64,000 bases of DNA from Guyanagaster necrorhizus (GCF_019112545.1 NW_025064884.1:124001-188000), one strand, 5' to 3'; counted from the stretch's first letter, positions 11,668-22,793 are shown. Program-made: numbers and translations. The notes: a model not told the origin generated them from the sequence alone.

Positions 11668-12169
11668 GATAGGACGTAGGGGGAAAGGAGCACTGAACGA
11701 GCTTTTATACTATTAGCCGTTTGCGGGGTATGGTGCGAGTTTTGCAAAGCTTGCGACGTGTCAGCATTCTGAGACAACAATTGCGCGATTTCAATGAAAA
11801 TTTCGGACCAATTCAATCGCAAAGGAAGGCTAATTCTAAGACCATCCGCGGATAGAGAGACTGAAGGCAAAGAGATTATTGATAGCAACAAGCATGTCAG
11901 CGACAAAGCATGGCATCTGTTCCAGTCCGGAGTATCTGACATTACTGACATGAATCTTGGTGCAGCACTAGGTAATTTGCCTTGGACCAGATGCCCAAGT
12001 GAGTCCAGTACCATGAAAACGGATGCGCTTGTCAAAAGTGAGAGCATAGGCACTTGAAGTAATAGTTCAACTATAACTTGGTGTGTGTCCCAGGCCGTAG
12101 TGAGCGGGTGTGGCGGGCCGGGCCGATCGTGCGTTACACTGTGACAAACAGTCACTCCGTATCTCAGAA
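11668..12169. other. Divergent promoter region between the UPF0643 and complex I genes
   Basis: About 500 bp separate two divergently transcribed genes. A minus-strand open frame (11664-12155) overlaps the UPF0643 start by four bases, and a plus-strand frame lies at 11794-12057. Neither resembles a known protein or has clear splice structure, so I read the region as a shared promoter. Confidence 0.4.
11702..11709 (-). promoter_or_regulatory. TATA box of the UPF0643 gene
   Basis: TATAAAAG on the minus strand, about 35 bp upstream of the ATG at 11667. Confidence 0.45.
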
Positions 12170-12848
12170 ATGGCCACCAAGAAGGCGGCGGAATCGACGC
12201 TCTACCATCTCAGTCCCAAGGGATTTTGGAAGAAATTTCGCAAGTTGAGCGCCTATTTTATCTGTCTTTCTTGCTGATGAGGACATAGGTGATGCGGTGG
12301 TCGTGAATCCCGAAATATCGACTGGTCTGCCCTTGTCCGAGCTCAACCGATACCCTTCACCCGCGTCCAGGCCAGAGAAGTACTCGAGCCCGGCTACCAG
12401 AGGTGCATATCCTATTCATTCCTGCAGTATACTACTGTTGACAGCCTTGTACAGCCTCTGACATTGCCGAGAATCCCTACTGGAAGCGGGATGTCCGACG
12501 TGCGTATCCCCAGCTGTCGGTCATGACTCAGACAGAGCTTTCCACGTTGCTCATCGAGCACTCTGCTTCCCAAGCGTATGTCACGCCTTATTCCGCTGAG
12601 AGCAACGACAGATGACAGGTCTTGATAGTGTTGCCGCACCCACTGAGGGCGAGCAGGCCGTAGCAGCACCAAAGCCAGCTATGGAACTTTCTGCGGCCAT
12701 TGTGACGATTACAGCGACGAACAAGATCTTTTCAGAGTCTAGCCTGCCTCCCAGCCTGCCTATCCCTCACAAACGCTGGAGGCCAGTGCGGTCGCCCGAT
12801 GCCCCCCACCCGCCGTATTCCTATTTCCCAATGTTATTGTACAAGTAG
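12170..12848 (+). CDS. nuo-21: NADH:ubiquinone oxidoreductase 21-kDa subunit
   Basis: A fungal accessory subunit of mitochondrial respiratory complex I (N. crassa 21.3-kDa type). Four exons (12170-12239, 12289-12402, 12455-12575, 12629-12848) give 174 residues. Family marks are the N-terminal LYHLSPKGFWKKF, the central DIAENPYWKRD followed by YPQLSVMTQ, and the C-terminal DAPHPPYSYFPM. The first intron is unusual: homology and frame require a donor at 12240 that reads GCAAGT, making it a GC-AG intron. The last intron ends at TTGATAG (12628); nearer AGs would break the frame. It is divergent from the UPF0643 gene. Confidence 0.87.
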
Positions 12849-12938
12849 ATGCAGCTAACAGGCATGTAATACAATAATTACAGAAAAAATGAGGCACCAA
12901 AGTCGTTGAAAGCCACGGCTAAGCAACTGTAAATAAAC

Positions 12939-14463
12939 ATGTCATCTGTACCACTACTACCACCAAGCGCAGCCGCTGGCTCATCCCAAGCAGTTCAGGC
13001 AGCCGCCTTTGCAGATGATCCACGGTACTATTCACGCCTTTCCCACTCAGTTCTTCCACTCAACACGATCTCACAGGGTCTACTTTTCGAAAGAAAGCAA
13101 CAAGTGGCATTTCGAACAGGACGATGGAACAGAATTGGAATACGATGTGGCCAAAGGCTCCTGGGTGCCCATGGTCAGCCTCCAGCAGCCTCAGCATACT
13201 TACCACTGACAGCTTGCAGCTCGACGAAGACCTGGTGAAGCAGCAACAGGCCGCCTATTCTGTCTCCGGTGTTGATGAAGAGGCTAGTCGCGTCATTTTT
13301 CGGTTTTGATCTGACCCAACCCCGAGCTGTGTCCCCTACCACAGACCCCCGCTGCACCAGTCCTTGCCCGTGAAAACAAGAAGCGGAAGGAACCCGACTA
13401 CACTTCTACGACATCGAATGCCGAGATTTCGATTAAGCGGGGTAGACATGACAAGAAGGACAAACCTACAGCCGCGCCCACGTCCAAGAATACAGCCGTA
13501 TATGTAACCGGACTGCCTCCCGACACAGAGTTTGATGAGCTTGTGCAGTGTTTCTCCAAGTGCGGTGTCCTGGAAGAAGACGATGATGGGGAGCCCAAGG
13601 TCAAGATGTACGCTCGGGAGGATGGTACGTTCAGTGGTGACGCTTTGGTGGTGTACTTCAAGGAGGATTCGGTCCTACTCGCACTGAGCATCCTTGACGA
13701 GTATGAACTGCGACTAGGCGACGCGTCCAGCGTTATGCGGTTGTCCAAGGCTGATTTCTCACACAAAAGCACCGGTGAAAGCAGTCATACCGAGACGAAA
13801 CCACGGAGGACGGTCGATAGGAAGAAGGCTTCTCAGCGGATAGGGAAAATGCAAAAGTATGCATCCTTTTTTCCTTCAGCCGTCAATCATGACTCGGATA
13901 TAACAGAAAGCTACAAGAATGGGTTGACGAGGATGGATTCGGGCCCGCGATCAATCCTGAAGACGCATCCCATGCAATCAACAAGAACAGCCGAGTGGTG
14001 GTCTTGAAACATATGTTCACAACAAAAGACCTGGAAGACGACGTTTCCCTACTTCTCGACTTAAAGGAGGAAGTTCGAGAGGAGTGCTCATCGCTGGGTG
14101 AGGTAACGAATGTTGTTCTCTATGATGCAAGTATATCTTGTTGTGCCTCTTATAAGATTTTCTAACACAGTTTGCAGAAAGAGGAGGACGGCGTCATTAC
14201 GGTTAAATTCCGTGATCCACTTAGTGCCCAGGCTTGTGTGATAGTAAGGAGACAACAATTATAGTCGTGTCCTTGGCTGATGTATTCCACAGAAAATGAA
14301 CGGAAGATTTTTCGACGGAAGGCGGGTAGAGGCCTCTCTGTATAATGGCAAACAAAGATTCCAACGCAATGGAACAAACGATGAACTCGTGGGCGACAAC
14401 GCCGAAGCAGAGAAGAAACGACTGGACGACTTTGCCCAATGGCTACTGACTGAAGGGGACTGA
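12939..14463 (+). CDS. CUS2: Tat-SF1/Cus2-like U2 snRNP splicing factor
   Basis: A nuclear RNA-binding protein that helps U2 snRNP form the prespliceosome. Six introns interrupt it. The N-terminus has the Tat-SF1 style segment (YFSKESNKWHFEQDDG), then a basic stretch and RRM1 (NTAVYVTGLPPDT onward, bases about 13490-13745). The second RRM (bases about 13995-14385) ends with GRFFDGRR, the Arg-x-Phe loop that defines a U2AF-homology motif able to bind the SF3B1 tryptophan ligands. The third intron has a weak donor, either GTCGCG or GTCATT near 13290, so two or three residues there are uncertain. It ends at TGA 14461-14463, facing the LSB6 gene. Confidence 0.87.
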
Positions 14464-14559
14464 TGCTAACGATCTACACCGTGTATTGAGCTTAAAATCC
14501 TTGTACATTACTACAATCATTGTTATCCGCCTGGAGAGTTAATACATGCCATTCTAAAG

Positions 14560-17500
14560 TTACCAACAAGAGCATAATGGTTTCTTGCTTATCGTTTCAA
14601 GACGCTGCATAAAACTTTAAGCTAGTCAATTTAATGAACTTGGTCCGTACTCACTTCGACAACAACTGTTCTCTTAGTAGCGGGTTCAGAAGGTTGTAAC
14701 CAGTCGATGCGTCGTCCAACTTGGCTTGCCCATCTACTATGCTCCACTTGAGGAGTTGACATGGACATGGCTACAAGATCTTCCTCCGTCATGGAACTAG
14801 CCATTGAAGGAACCTCATGCACGGTCGCTAGTGGACTTCCTGGGGCAGAGAACGGAGATGTAGGCACGCCGCCTGGAACAGACTGAGACGGTGAGGCAGT
14901 TGATCCAAATGCTCCCTGACCATGCGCCGGGATACGTATAGGTTTCGTCGAAGATTCCCCTACATCTACCTCCACGGTATCTTCTTCGGCATTCAGCCGT
15001 TGTAGACTGGCCTCGACTGCATCTAACCTCTCCAGGTGTTCCAATACAGTGACACCAGTTGTTCCAGGATGTACCCTCTGGAACTTTGCGACAAAAGGGA
15101 CGGGTCGAGGAGCGCCAGAGGCATCGGATATGGCTCGTTGAATTGGAGGAGGAAAATCATCTGAGCTTTGGCTACGAGCACGTCTTGGGAGAGGGACACT
15201 ATTTATGGATGGCTTCGGCGACGCAGCGACAGGACTGTTAACGTCATCCAAGTCTGTTTCAGTGAGTTCAAGTTGATCATCCCAAACTAAGGCTTTGGTA
15301 CGTCTGGTCAGCTCCAAGGGACCTAGAAGTGGTAAACGCCTATGTTTGTCAGCGTCTGGTCTTTCTCACCTTCATCCTAAGGCACAGCGATGGATATCAG
15401 CTCAAGAGTCAATAATGAATACCTGGGCACGCACTAAATGCTTCAGAGACTGGACGATGTTCCATGCTTGGCCTAAATAACACCTAAGTTATGATACGGT
15501 CGACTTTTCATTTATTTCACCCACCCTTTATGACAGCTAATTGTCGCTAATGAAAAGGAAGTGTCAGCAAAGCAAATGTCACTACCAACCCCATAAAGTT
15601 CGACTGGTCCGGACGTCCACCACCACGATGTCCAAAATCCGGGTCAACGTATGGGTGGCCGATAGTCTTATGAAATTGACGTACAGCAAACATTTTAGGG
15701 TGAAAATCAGGGTCAACAGCAAATAGCTTCTCCAACTCAAAGGTCGTCTCTTCCCACCACAGTTTCGACGTGAGCAGAGGCAAGAAGCGATTTCGCGTCT
15801 CTTCACTGAATGGTTTCCCTATTACACTGACAGGTAGGTAGAGCCAGCCATAAGCATAACTCCGCCAGCCCTGCGGGTGTTCGTGGGGAAAGGACAGAGA
15901 ATTATCGATTGCCGCAATATGAATGTGAGGGTAGCGAGTGTAATCAGCTCCGGCAGCCGCCGCGGAAGAGGGCGCTCCCATAGAGACGGCGGAATAAGAT
16001 CGCGGTGTCTCCGTTTGCGGCACTTTCGGGGACCGCTTCAGTTCGCTCATCAGCGGCATGTCCAGCGTAGCAGAACGCGACGGGGCGACATCGACCAATG
16101 ATTTCTCGTGGTTACTGTCGCAATATTTAATCATATAATTGTCAGCACCCCGATCAGTATTGAGCATGAGATAATCTGTAACATTTTCAGAGTTGAAGAA
16201 CAGAATATCTGCATAGAATCTCACCCAAAATCACGAGTCTTATAAGAAACCGTTGAGTAACCTGAGTATATGTTTTGAGAAAAAATACTGACTTTTCCAA
16301 TTCCTCTCGGAAACTCTGTTGTAGTGCTGGTGTCCAGTAAAAAGGGGTCTGGGGGTCAGTTTCCGTAGCGTCGAACAGACGGTCTTCTTCATAGTCTTCA
16401 TAGACATCTTCAGGGTCGCCGGTCTTTCCACAAATTACCTTGACCGCACTGAGTAAACGCTTGGAAAGGCTACCTTGCCGATGTGTGGAATCGTCAAAAG
16501 TGTCAGCGATAGCACGACCTGGCCAAGGGTACTTTCGCAAAAATTCCGATGCATCCAGGTAACCATGTAGAAAATACTGCATGCTCCCTATTTTGTCCGG
16601 TAGCGGCTTTCCTTTTTTCGCTGCATTTCTGTCTAGCCAGTCATAGAAAAATGACTGCAAATAAAAGAGTGAGCAGGTCATATGGTATGCAAAAAGTGTC
16701 ACGTACGGGACTGGATAGTGACACGAGCTTGGTGGGAGGAACGATGTGAAGATTCAGACGCTCATCTAACAGCGACGCTGCTGCTTCAGAAATATAGCTG
16801 TAAATATGTAAGAACACGTTGAGACAAATTTAAATATCAGACCTCAGGTTGGGTATAAGACATGCGCGACCAAAAGGTATTATGAATCTGAACTGTCGGT
16901 GAAGCCATTTTGTAGTCTATTGGGAAACATTCATGAAGAAAGCCAGCACCATCTGTATGTAGACATACCTTGGGATTCAATCGTCCGTATGGTTCTTCGT
17001 CTTTAGGTTTAAACACGCTGAAGGATTTGATCGATCAACAACACGAGGCGGAATAAATCACGACGCACGCAACAGTATGAACTCGGCCATTCTCCATCTT
17101 CGCTCGTGCGAAATATGAGCCTGATGATCCCTTGGTGATCATCTTGGGATGGATCCCTTCTGAAATAGCGGACTTGACAGACTTCACTAATCTAGTACAT
17201 ATATTCGTTTGCGAAACACGGTGCTCGGACTTGAAGACACTCACGCCTCAAACTCAGCTGCTGTCATAGGAGGCTTATGGTCCAGAGTTTTGACCTGTAG
17301 CTTATATGAGCCATTGAGATGGTATAGGTCAAAGAAACTCACTATTGTGGCGGGAGGAACATCGACAAAGATGGTAGGCTCGAAAACGCTGCGCCATATT
17401 TGCTTTTTGGCGTGTTCCTTGACTGTTTTCTTCCTCTTTACCCTATGTGCAATAGATTCTGTCCACCTACACGGATTCCAGCTCTACTAAGCGCCGGAAA

Positions 17501-17689
17501 TTTTTCAGACACGCACCTTTTGAACGCTTTGTCCAACTTGGAGAGATCTATGCTTCCTGACCGGGAAGCTCGACGGCGCCCACTTGCTCGTGAGATCGGC
17601 AGCTGAGTGCCTTCGCCAATACCATCCTCATCATCGACAGTCTGCGCTAAAGGTTGGTATCCAGCCCGGTCGGACATCAAGATGGACAA
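14560..17689 (-). CDS. LSB6: Type II phosphatidylinositol 4-kinase
   Basis: Makes PI4P on Golgi, endosome and vacuole membranes. I traced about 14 introns. Conserved pieces in order: WRSVFEPTIFVDVPPA, the nucleotide-loop GSSGSYFARA, the lysine segment VFKPKDEEPYGRLNPK, LMLNTDRGADNYMIKYCD (catalytic Asp region), HIAAIDNSLSFP (metal-binding Asp), and a C-terminal Ser/Pro-rich tail. The exon linking SLKHL to PLELTRR is a 7-nt microexon, GATGAAG, at 15370-15376. The tail offers a choice: reading on from 14655 stops at 14631, but a GTGAGT donor and a TGCAG acceptor (intron 14605-14654) give a more family-like ending in Cys-Trp at 14560, which I prefer. Confidence 0.92.
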
Positions 17690-17899
17690 GGGAGAGCGAC
17701 GGTGACGACCGCGCCGAGCATTAAGGGTAGTGGCTGTGCGATCGTTGACAGGTCATTTAGAACACGTCATCGCGTTTAAGAATTTCAACGCAGGCTTGTT
17801 CCTCTTCCTTCCATCATGAGGAAAGTAGCTCATGGGACCATGTTGATAAGCAGTGGGTGTACCATGGAAATTGTATAATTGCGGCTCTTGTTGTTCTTT
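17690..17899. promoter_or_regulatory. Bidirectional promoter of LSB6 and the MFS permease
   Basis: About 210 bp lie between the two divergent start codons, so both promoters must share this stretch. I saw no clear TATA box. Confidence 0.4.
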
Positions 17900-19785
17900 A
17901 TGCTCATGGCCAATTCACCCCCAGCTTCGTCCCCAAGCTCCAACGAGAAATTCGCAGTTGTCGTGAAAGAGGATGTAGAAAGTGCGAGTGTTAACGAGGT
18001 GCTCTTACAGCGTAATTCTTTGGAAAGTGCTGACAATTTCTACTGCAAGGATGTTCCCGAAGCCGATGCCTTGGCTAACAAGAAACTGATATGGAAGACG
18101 GACTTGCGCATAGTGCCTCTGTCAGCGTTCATATACTTGCTATGCAACCTCGATAGATTGAACATCGGTACAATTCGACTTGAAAATATGTCCTTTTCAA
18201 TCCAGAGCGTTGATATTTGTCTAGGTAACGCGAAAATTATGAACAAGGAAGAGGGTCACGATCTTTTGACGGAGACTAGGCTTACCAGCTACCATTACAC
18301 GTTGGTTTCCTCCGACGTTCTCGCCCGCTTTGCTCATGACCATTCAGGATTGCCCTTACGATATTCTTCCTAGCATATGCCTTCTTTGAAGTACCATCAA
18401 ATATTTTGCTGAAGCGATTACGGCCTAATGTGAAAATAAAACATTTCCTTTCATTCATGCAACTGATCGGCTTCCAGAGGTGGATTGCGACCCTCATGTT
18501 TACCTGGGGTGTTATCACTATTGGTTTGGGTGGGGTTACGAATTACGCGACTCTGACTATTGTTCGGTTCCTACTTGGTGTCTTCGAAGCCGGTAAGGAC
18601 CCTGGCGTAGCTTTGATTGCGCTCAGCCGGCTGACGCCTCGCTCCGCAGGCTTGTTCCCAGGTCTAGTCTATTATGTGACGTTCTGGTACAGACCAGAAG
18701 AACGATCTTTCCGTATTGCCCTCATACTGGCTTCTGCCACACTGGCGGGAGCCTTTGGTGGGGCGATAGCTTATGGAATTGCACATATGGAAGGAAGTGG
18801 TGGTCTCTCTGCTTGGAGATGGCTGTTTATACTGGAAGGAATTCCGTCCGTTGTTCTAGCTTTCCCAATCTGGTTTTACCTTCCTGATTATCCGGAGACT
18901 GCGTCTTGGCTGTCACCAGAGGAAAAGGCACTTTCTGTAGCCCGTCTCAAGGATAGCTCAAAGGCCTCTGGTAGAGGACTATCTTGGCGAGATGCTACGT
19001 TAACTTTGATGGACTGTCGCTTATGGATTCATTTCCTGGTTAGTGCTAGTATCGTTCTGACGAAGGAGGCAGTGATACTGACTACAGGAAAGGTATATTT
19101 CGGAATTTCAGCCCCGTTCTCAAGCATGTCACTCTTTGCGCCTACCATCGTATCTGGTTTAGGCTACACATCTCTACATGCCCAGCTGATGACCGTACCT
19201 CCTTATGCTGTGTCTTGGGTGTTCTCAGTTTTCGTTGGATATGCTGCAGATCGGCTGAATCGGTAGGCTCTTCGGCACTTCCTATTCCGCTAAATATTCT
19301 AAGGAATCTTCCACGTGTAGCCGGGGCCTTTTCTCTGCAACCTTTGCTGCAATTGGAGCCATAGGATTTATTACTTCAGCCACACTTCCAGAAGATGCGT
19401 ACAAGGTAAATATCCCATCTTATTCGCAAACATTAACTCTAATGCTTGCCTGTAGAGTCGGTACGGCACACTTATTATCGCATGCGCTGGTGCTTTCTCG
19501 TGTATATCGCCTTTGTTAGGATGGCTATCCTGCAACATGCATTCCACTGCTTCAACGGGGCTTGCGGTAGCGCTGAATATCTCGTTCGGCGCTCCGGGAC
19601 AAATTGTCGGGGTTTGGATCTATAAGGGGGAAGAAGCCTCAAAGGGCTATCCAACAGGGCATTGGACGAATGCTGCGCTTTTGATTCTTGTATCGGCAGG
19701 TTGCATCGGGCTGCATCTGTTGTATCATTCGAGGAACCAGAGAATCGAAGAGAACGATTCTCCAGAGATGTTATGGAAGCTCTAG
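17900..19785 (+). CDS. MFS permease, Dal5/allantoate (anion:cation symporter) type
   Basis: A plasma-membrane transporter of organic anions in the family that includes DAL5, TNA1 and related vitamin permeases. The substrate cannot be read from the sequence. Family marks: WKTDLRIVPLSAFIYLLC at helix 1, NIGNAK (rebuilt across an intron) at the loop after helix 1, KRLRP...RWIA, GLFPGLVYYVTFWY, and WRWLFILEGIP before helix 6. Eight introns are needed. Two of them, at about 18594-18650 (57 nt) and 19039-19092 (54 nt), are multiples of three without stops, so an uncritical ORF call would retain them as 18-19 extra residues. The usual 12 helices appear complete. In-frame ATGs at 17900 and 17906 are both possible starts. 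Confidence 0.87.
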
Positions 19786-20517
19786 GACTCGATCATGGTA
19801 ATCTATGTACGGACGTTTACAAAAACCAAGCCAAACATCAGTGAACACTTATGATTCCGACCTTTGCCCGTAGTGGTTTTTCAGATTTTCCAGGCAGCTG
19901 TCTGGCTTCTATTGGCACGAGCGATCAAAAGAAGGATGGCCAGTGAAGTACCAGTTCTTGACATTGAGGTAACGAGACTGCCTGTGTGGTAGTACACCCC
20001 AAGAATCATTGTTGTCCGAGATACACTCTTTGGTTTGGGAAGTGTAACGCGGAGGTCATAGTCTTCAAGAAGTTTCAAGAAGTCACGCTTGTGCAGAGGA
20101 TGGTGTTTATTTGCAGCAGCATCACGCAACTCGTCGAGCGAGAGGATATGCACGTCTTTGACACACGGGAGTTGGGACGTCGCGGTAACTTAGTGCTGCG
20201 AGTAGTGATACGGTGATTAGTGGATGGTAAGTCTGTGTTCACCTGTCCTGTAGTTATAAATCAGTCTCTGAAAATATTACAGGAGAATGAGTACACTGAT
20301 GCATAGGAGGCTCGCTCGATATGTAGTGTAGTTGTCCAATCATAGACAGTGCATGACCCGAACTGATGCCTATCATACAGGTACAGTTAAATAGATACAA
20401 GGTAGAGAACAGATGATTTCAACTACTTGAGGTTGGGGGACGCACCGTACGGGCCGGTGTACCGGTAGTGAAAAAAAGTTTTTGAGCAAGTTTTAACAAC
20501 GATGCTCGGCAGAGACC
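19786..20517. other. Intergenic stretch with a minus-strand gene fragment and inverted repeats
   Basis: A minus-strand open frame at 19881-20153 encodes a well-formed helical segment (LSLDELRDAAANKHH, then KRDFLKLLEDYDLR) that looks like real coding sequence, but I cannot place it or extend it through splice sites. It may be a gene relic. Closer to the helicase start, 20445-20452 (CCGTACGG) and 20454-20465 (CCGGT-GT-ACCGG) are short palindromes. Confidence 0.35.
20445..20465. promoter_or_regulatory. Paired palindromes upstream of the helicase gene
   Basis: Two adjacent palindromes, CCGTACGG and CCGGTGTACCGG (5-bp arms around a GT spacer), lie 53-73 bp before the ATG. Binding of a dimeric regulator is only an inference. 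Confidence 0.3.
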
Positions 20518-22764
20518 ATGTTCTGTAGGCGGCTGAATTTCTTCACATTCAGATCCCTGCAGATCCAAGATTTATTCTCGACACTCCTACTTGGCAGTTC
20601 CCGGCCGTTTTCTGTGTCTTTTCGTGCGCAGAAGCGGATATTCATACCTTCCGTTGGGCAGACTGCCATTGTCAATCATCTGAAGACGCACAATGTCATG
20701 GTCTCTGCCCGCCCCGGAGCAGGGAAAACGGCCACAGCAGAGGCTGTGGTGCAGGCCAATCCCAGTACTCCCATAGCGGTTGTCACATACTCGAAGCGGT
20801 TGCAACTGGACACCCAAAAACGCTTGCAGAATTACCCCCTCGTCGATGTCTTCACTTTTCATGGGTTAGCATCGCGTTTCTTTGGAACCCTCATCAACAA
20901 TGATACCCTTTTCCGTGACATACGCAGGTCAGCGGCACCACCGACGTGGATTGATATGCCACGATATGAGATTATCATTTTGGACGAACTGCAGGACCTT
21001 ACGGAGGATCTATATTGGCTTACGTGTGCGTTTATCACCTTTGTAACGCAAATAAGTGGCAGAGCTCCTCACCTTCTGGTGCTGGGCGACCCACGGCAGG
21101 CCATTTACGACTTTCGTGGTGCCGACCAGCGCTACCTAGAGCTGTCATCAGATACCCTATCTGCCATATCACCGTATGAATGGCGGAGCGCTCAACTCAG
21201 CCAGAGCTTTCGTCTTTCTTGTGAAACAGCCAATTTTGTCAATCATGCCTTCCTTGGCGGGGAACCTTACATACAAGGTTCTCGTACTGGTCCCAAACCC
21301 TTGTACATACACGGTAATCTTCATGACATCGACAAAGTCTTAAAAAATATCTACCCACTCATTCAAAAATACGGCCACGAAAACACGGCCATCTTGGCGC
21401 CGTCCATTCGCAGCAATCGTATCGTTAAACGCATCGTCAACGAGTTGTGGAGGAAGTACAAAATCCCATCTGCGCATGTAATATCTGATGACGATGTGGG
21501 GTTGGACGACGATGTCGTTCGTGGAAAGATTGTTCCATCCACATATCACCAATTCAAGGGGAGCGAGCGCGATCTTGTCATCGTGCTGGGAGCTGACGCC
21601 TCTTATTTTCGTTTTATGGGACGCAACCTACCTGATGATCGTTGTCCAAATGCAACTTTTGTTGCCCTCACTCGTGCCAGAAAGCAGCTCGTGGTCCTCC
21701 ACTCCCACGAGTACTCGGCAATGCCTTTCATCGATTGGGAAGCCGTTCAGAGTAGTGCAACTGTCATTAACCTGGAGGATGAACCACCCATGGCGCAATA
21801 CAGACCGGGACGCCCTCTTAAATTAGGATTACTTTTACCGCGAACGGTCTTTGCCACGGACGCAGCAAGACATGTCCGAGATGAATATCTTGACAGGATT
21901 GTTCGCCAACTCGACATCCGGAAAGTCCTGCCGCCTCTACCTTCCCCCCGCTGTATCAGTGCGCCTAATAAGGTGCGCACAGACGCCGTGAGAAACCACT
22001 GGGAGCCTGTGAGCGACCTCAATGGCTTCGCCGTCACTCTAGATTTCGAATGGTGGCTGACAGGAAAGGTGGCTACATTAATGAGGGGCAAGGAGATGAA
22101 GGATCTTCCGACAAAGAAAATATTGAAAGATGACACGTATCGTGCCATCTGGCTAGCGAGGGAGGCAACATATTATGACGCGACCGTTTGGGGTTTCAAA
22201 TCTCGCTGGCTTCAGATGAAGTATAAGGGTCACAAGTTCGACTGGATGGTTCCCTACCTTAAGGTATCCACTGAACGTCTTTCGGAGCAATTCTCGGAGT
22301 ACAGCCGTTCCGAGCTTTCCAGAGACCTTGCCATGGAGAAGCCGCTAAAGCAGGACCTGAGTGTAGATGACCAGACCATGACCTTAATAGGCAGGGCGGA
22401 TATGATCCACTCGAGGAATAAAGGGCGTGATGTGACAATTTGGGAAGTCAAGTTCGTAACTGCACTCTCCCATGAACACGTCATTCAGACTGTTATCTAT
22501 GGGTACTTGTGGGCTATGGCCCATGAGCGGAATTTATTTCCTCGCCTCGTTCTTTACAATGTAAAAAACGAGGAGAAATGGGAGATCCATACAACTCTTG
22601 AGCATGCAAAGCAGGTCATTGTGCAAGTTTTACGGAGGAAGTACACTTCGGATGGGCAAGTACTTACCAATGTGTTTTTGGAACGTTGTGCAAATGTTCG
22701 GAAGGAGGTGGCGCAGCTGATAAATATACATAATCGAGGAGAGCAGCTTTACTACAAGATGTAA
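20518..22764 (+). CDS. Intronless UvrD-type SF1 helicase fused to a PD-(D/E)XK nuclease
   Basis: A 748-residue protein in a single exon. The helicase is complete: Q-motif Gln 48, Walker A RPGAGKT (65-71), Ia around TYSKRL (90-95), motif II DELQD (156-160), motif III GDPRQAIYDFRGAD (190-203), QSFR (229-232), motif V STYHQFKGSE (341-350) and VI VALTRAR (382-388). The C-terminal third holds a RecB/Exo5-like nuclease signature: D628 in GRAD, E643-V-K645, and Q657-x3-Y661. The first 40 residues are rich in Arg, Ser and Phe with one acidic residue, which fits a mitochondrial presequence. Motor first and nuclease last is the bacterial RecB/AddA order, the reverse of eukaryotic Dna2. The protein probably unwinds and degrades DNA ends; the cellular role is unknown. 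Lack of introns sets it apart from its multi-intron neighbours. Confidence 0.85.
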   Translation: MFCRRLNFFTFRSLQIQDLFSTLLLGSSRPFSVSFRAQKRIFIPSVGQTAIVNHLKTHNVMVSARPGAGKTATAEAVVQANPSTPIAVVTYSKRLQLDTQKRLQNYPLVDVFTFHGLASRFFGTLINNDTLFRDIRRSAAPPTWIDMPRYEIIILDELQDLTEDLYWLTCAFITFVTQISGRAPHLLVLGDPRQAIYDFRGADQRYLELSSDTLSAISPYEWRSAQLSQSFRLSCETANFVNHAFLGGEPYIQGSRTGPKPLYIHGNLHDIDKVLKNIYPLIQKYGHENTAILAPSIRSNRIVKRIVNELWRKYKIPSAHVISDDDVGLDDDVVRGKIVPSTYHQFKGSERDLVIVLGADASYFRFMGRNLPDDRCPNATFVALTRARKQLVVLHSHEYSAMPFIDWEAVQSSATVINLEDEPPMAQYRPGRPLKLGLLLPRTVFATDAARHVRDEYLDRIVRQLDIRKVLPPLPSPRCISAPNKVRTDAVRNHWEPVSDLNGFAVTLDFEWWLTGKVATLMRGKEMKDLPTKKILKDDTYRAIWLAREATYYDATVWGFKSRWLQMKYKGHKFDWMVPYLKVSTERLSEQFSEYSRSELSRDLAMEKPLKQDLSVDDQTMTLIGRADMIHSRNKGRDVTIWEVKFVTALSHEHVIQTVIYGYLWAMAHERNLFPRLVLYNVKNEEKWEIHTTLEHAKQVIVQVLRRKYTSDGQVLTNVFLERCANVRKEVAQLINIHNRGEQLYYKM

Positions 22765-22793
22765 CACTCTTATTTAGTGATAATCAGTAATAT

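Noticed and set aside
11664..12155. 163-codon minus-strand ORF as a gene
   Set aside because: No family features, no splice structure, and it fills the divergent promoter region and overlaps the next start codon by four bases.
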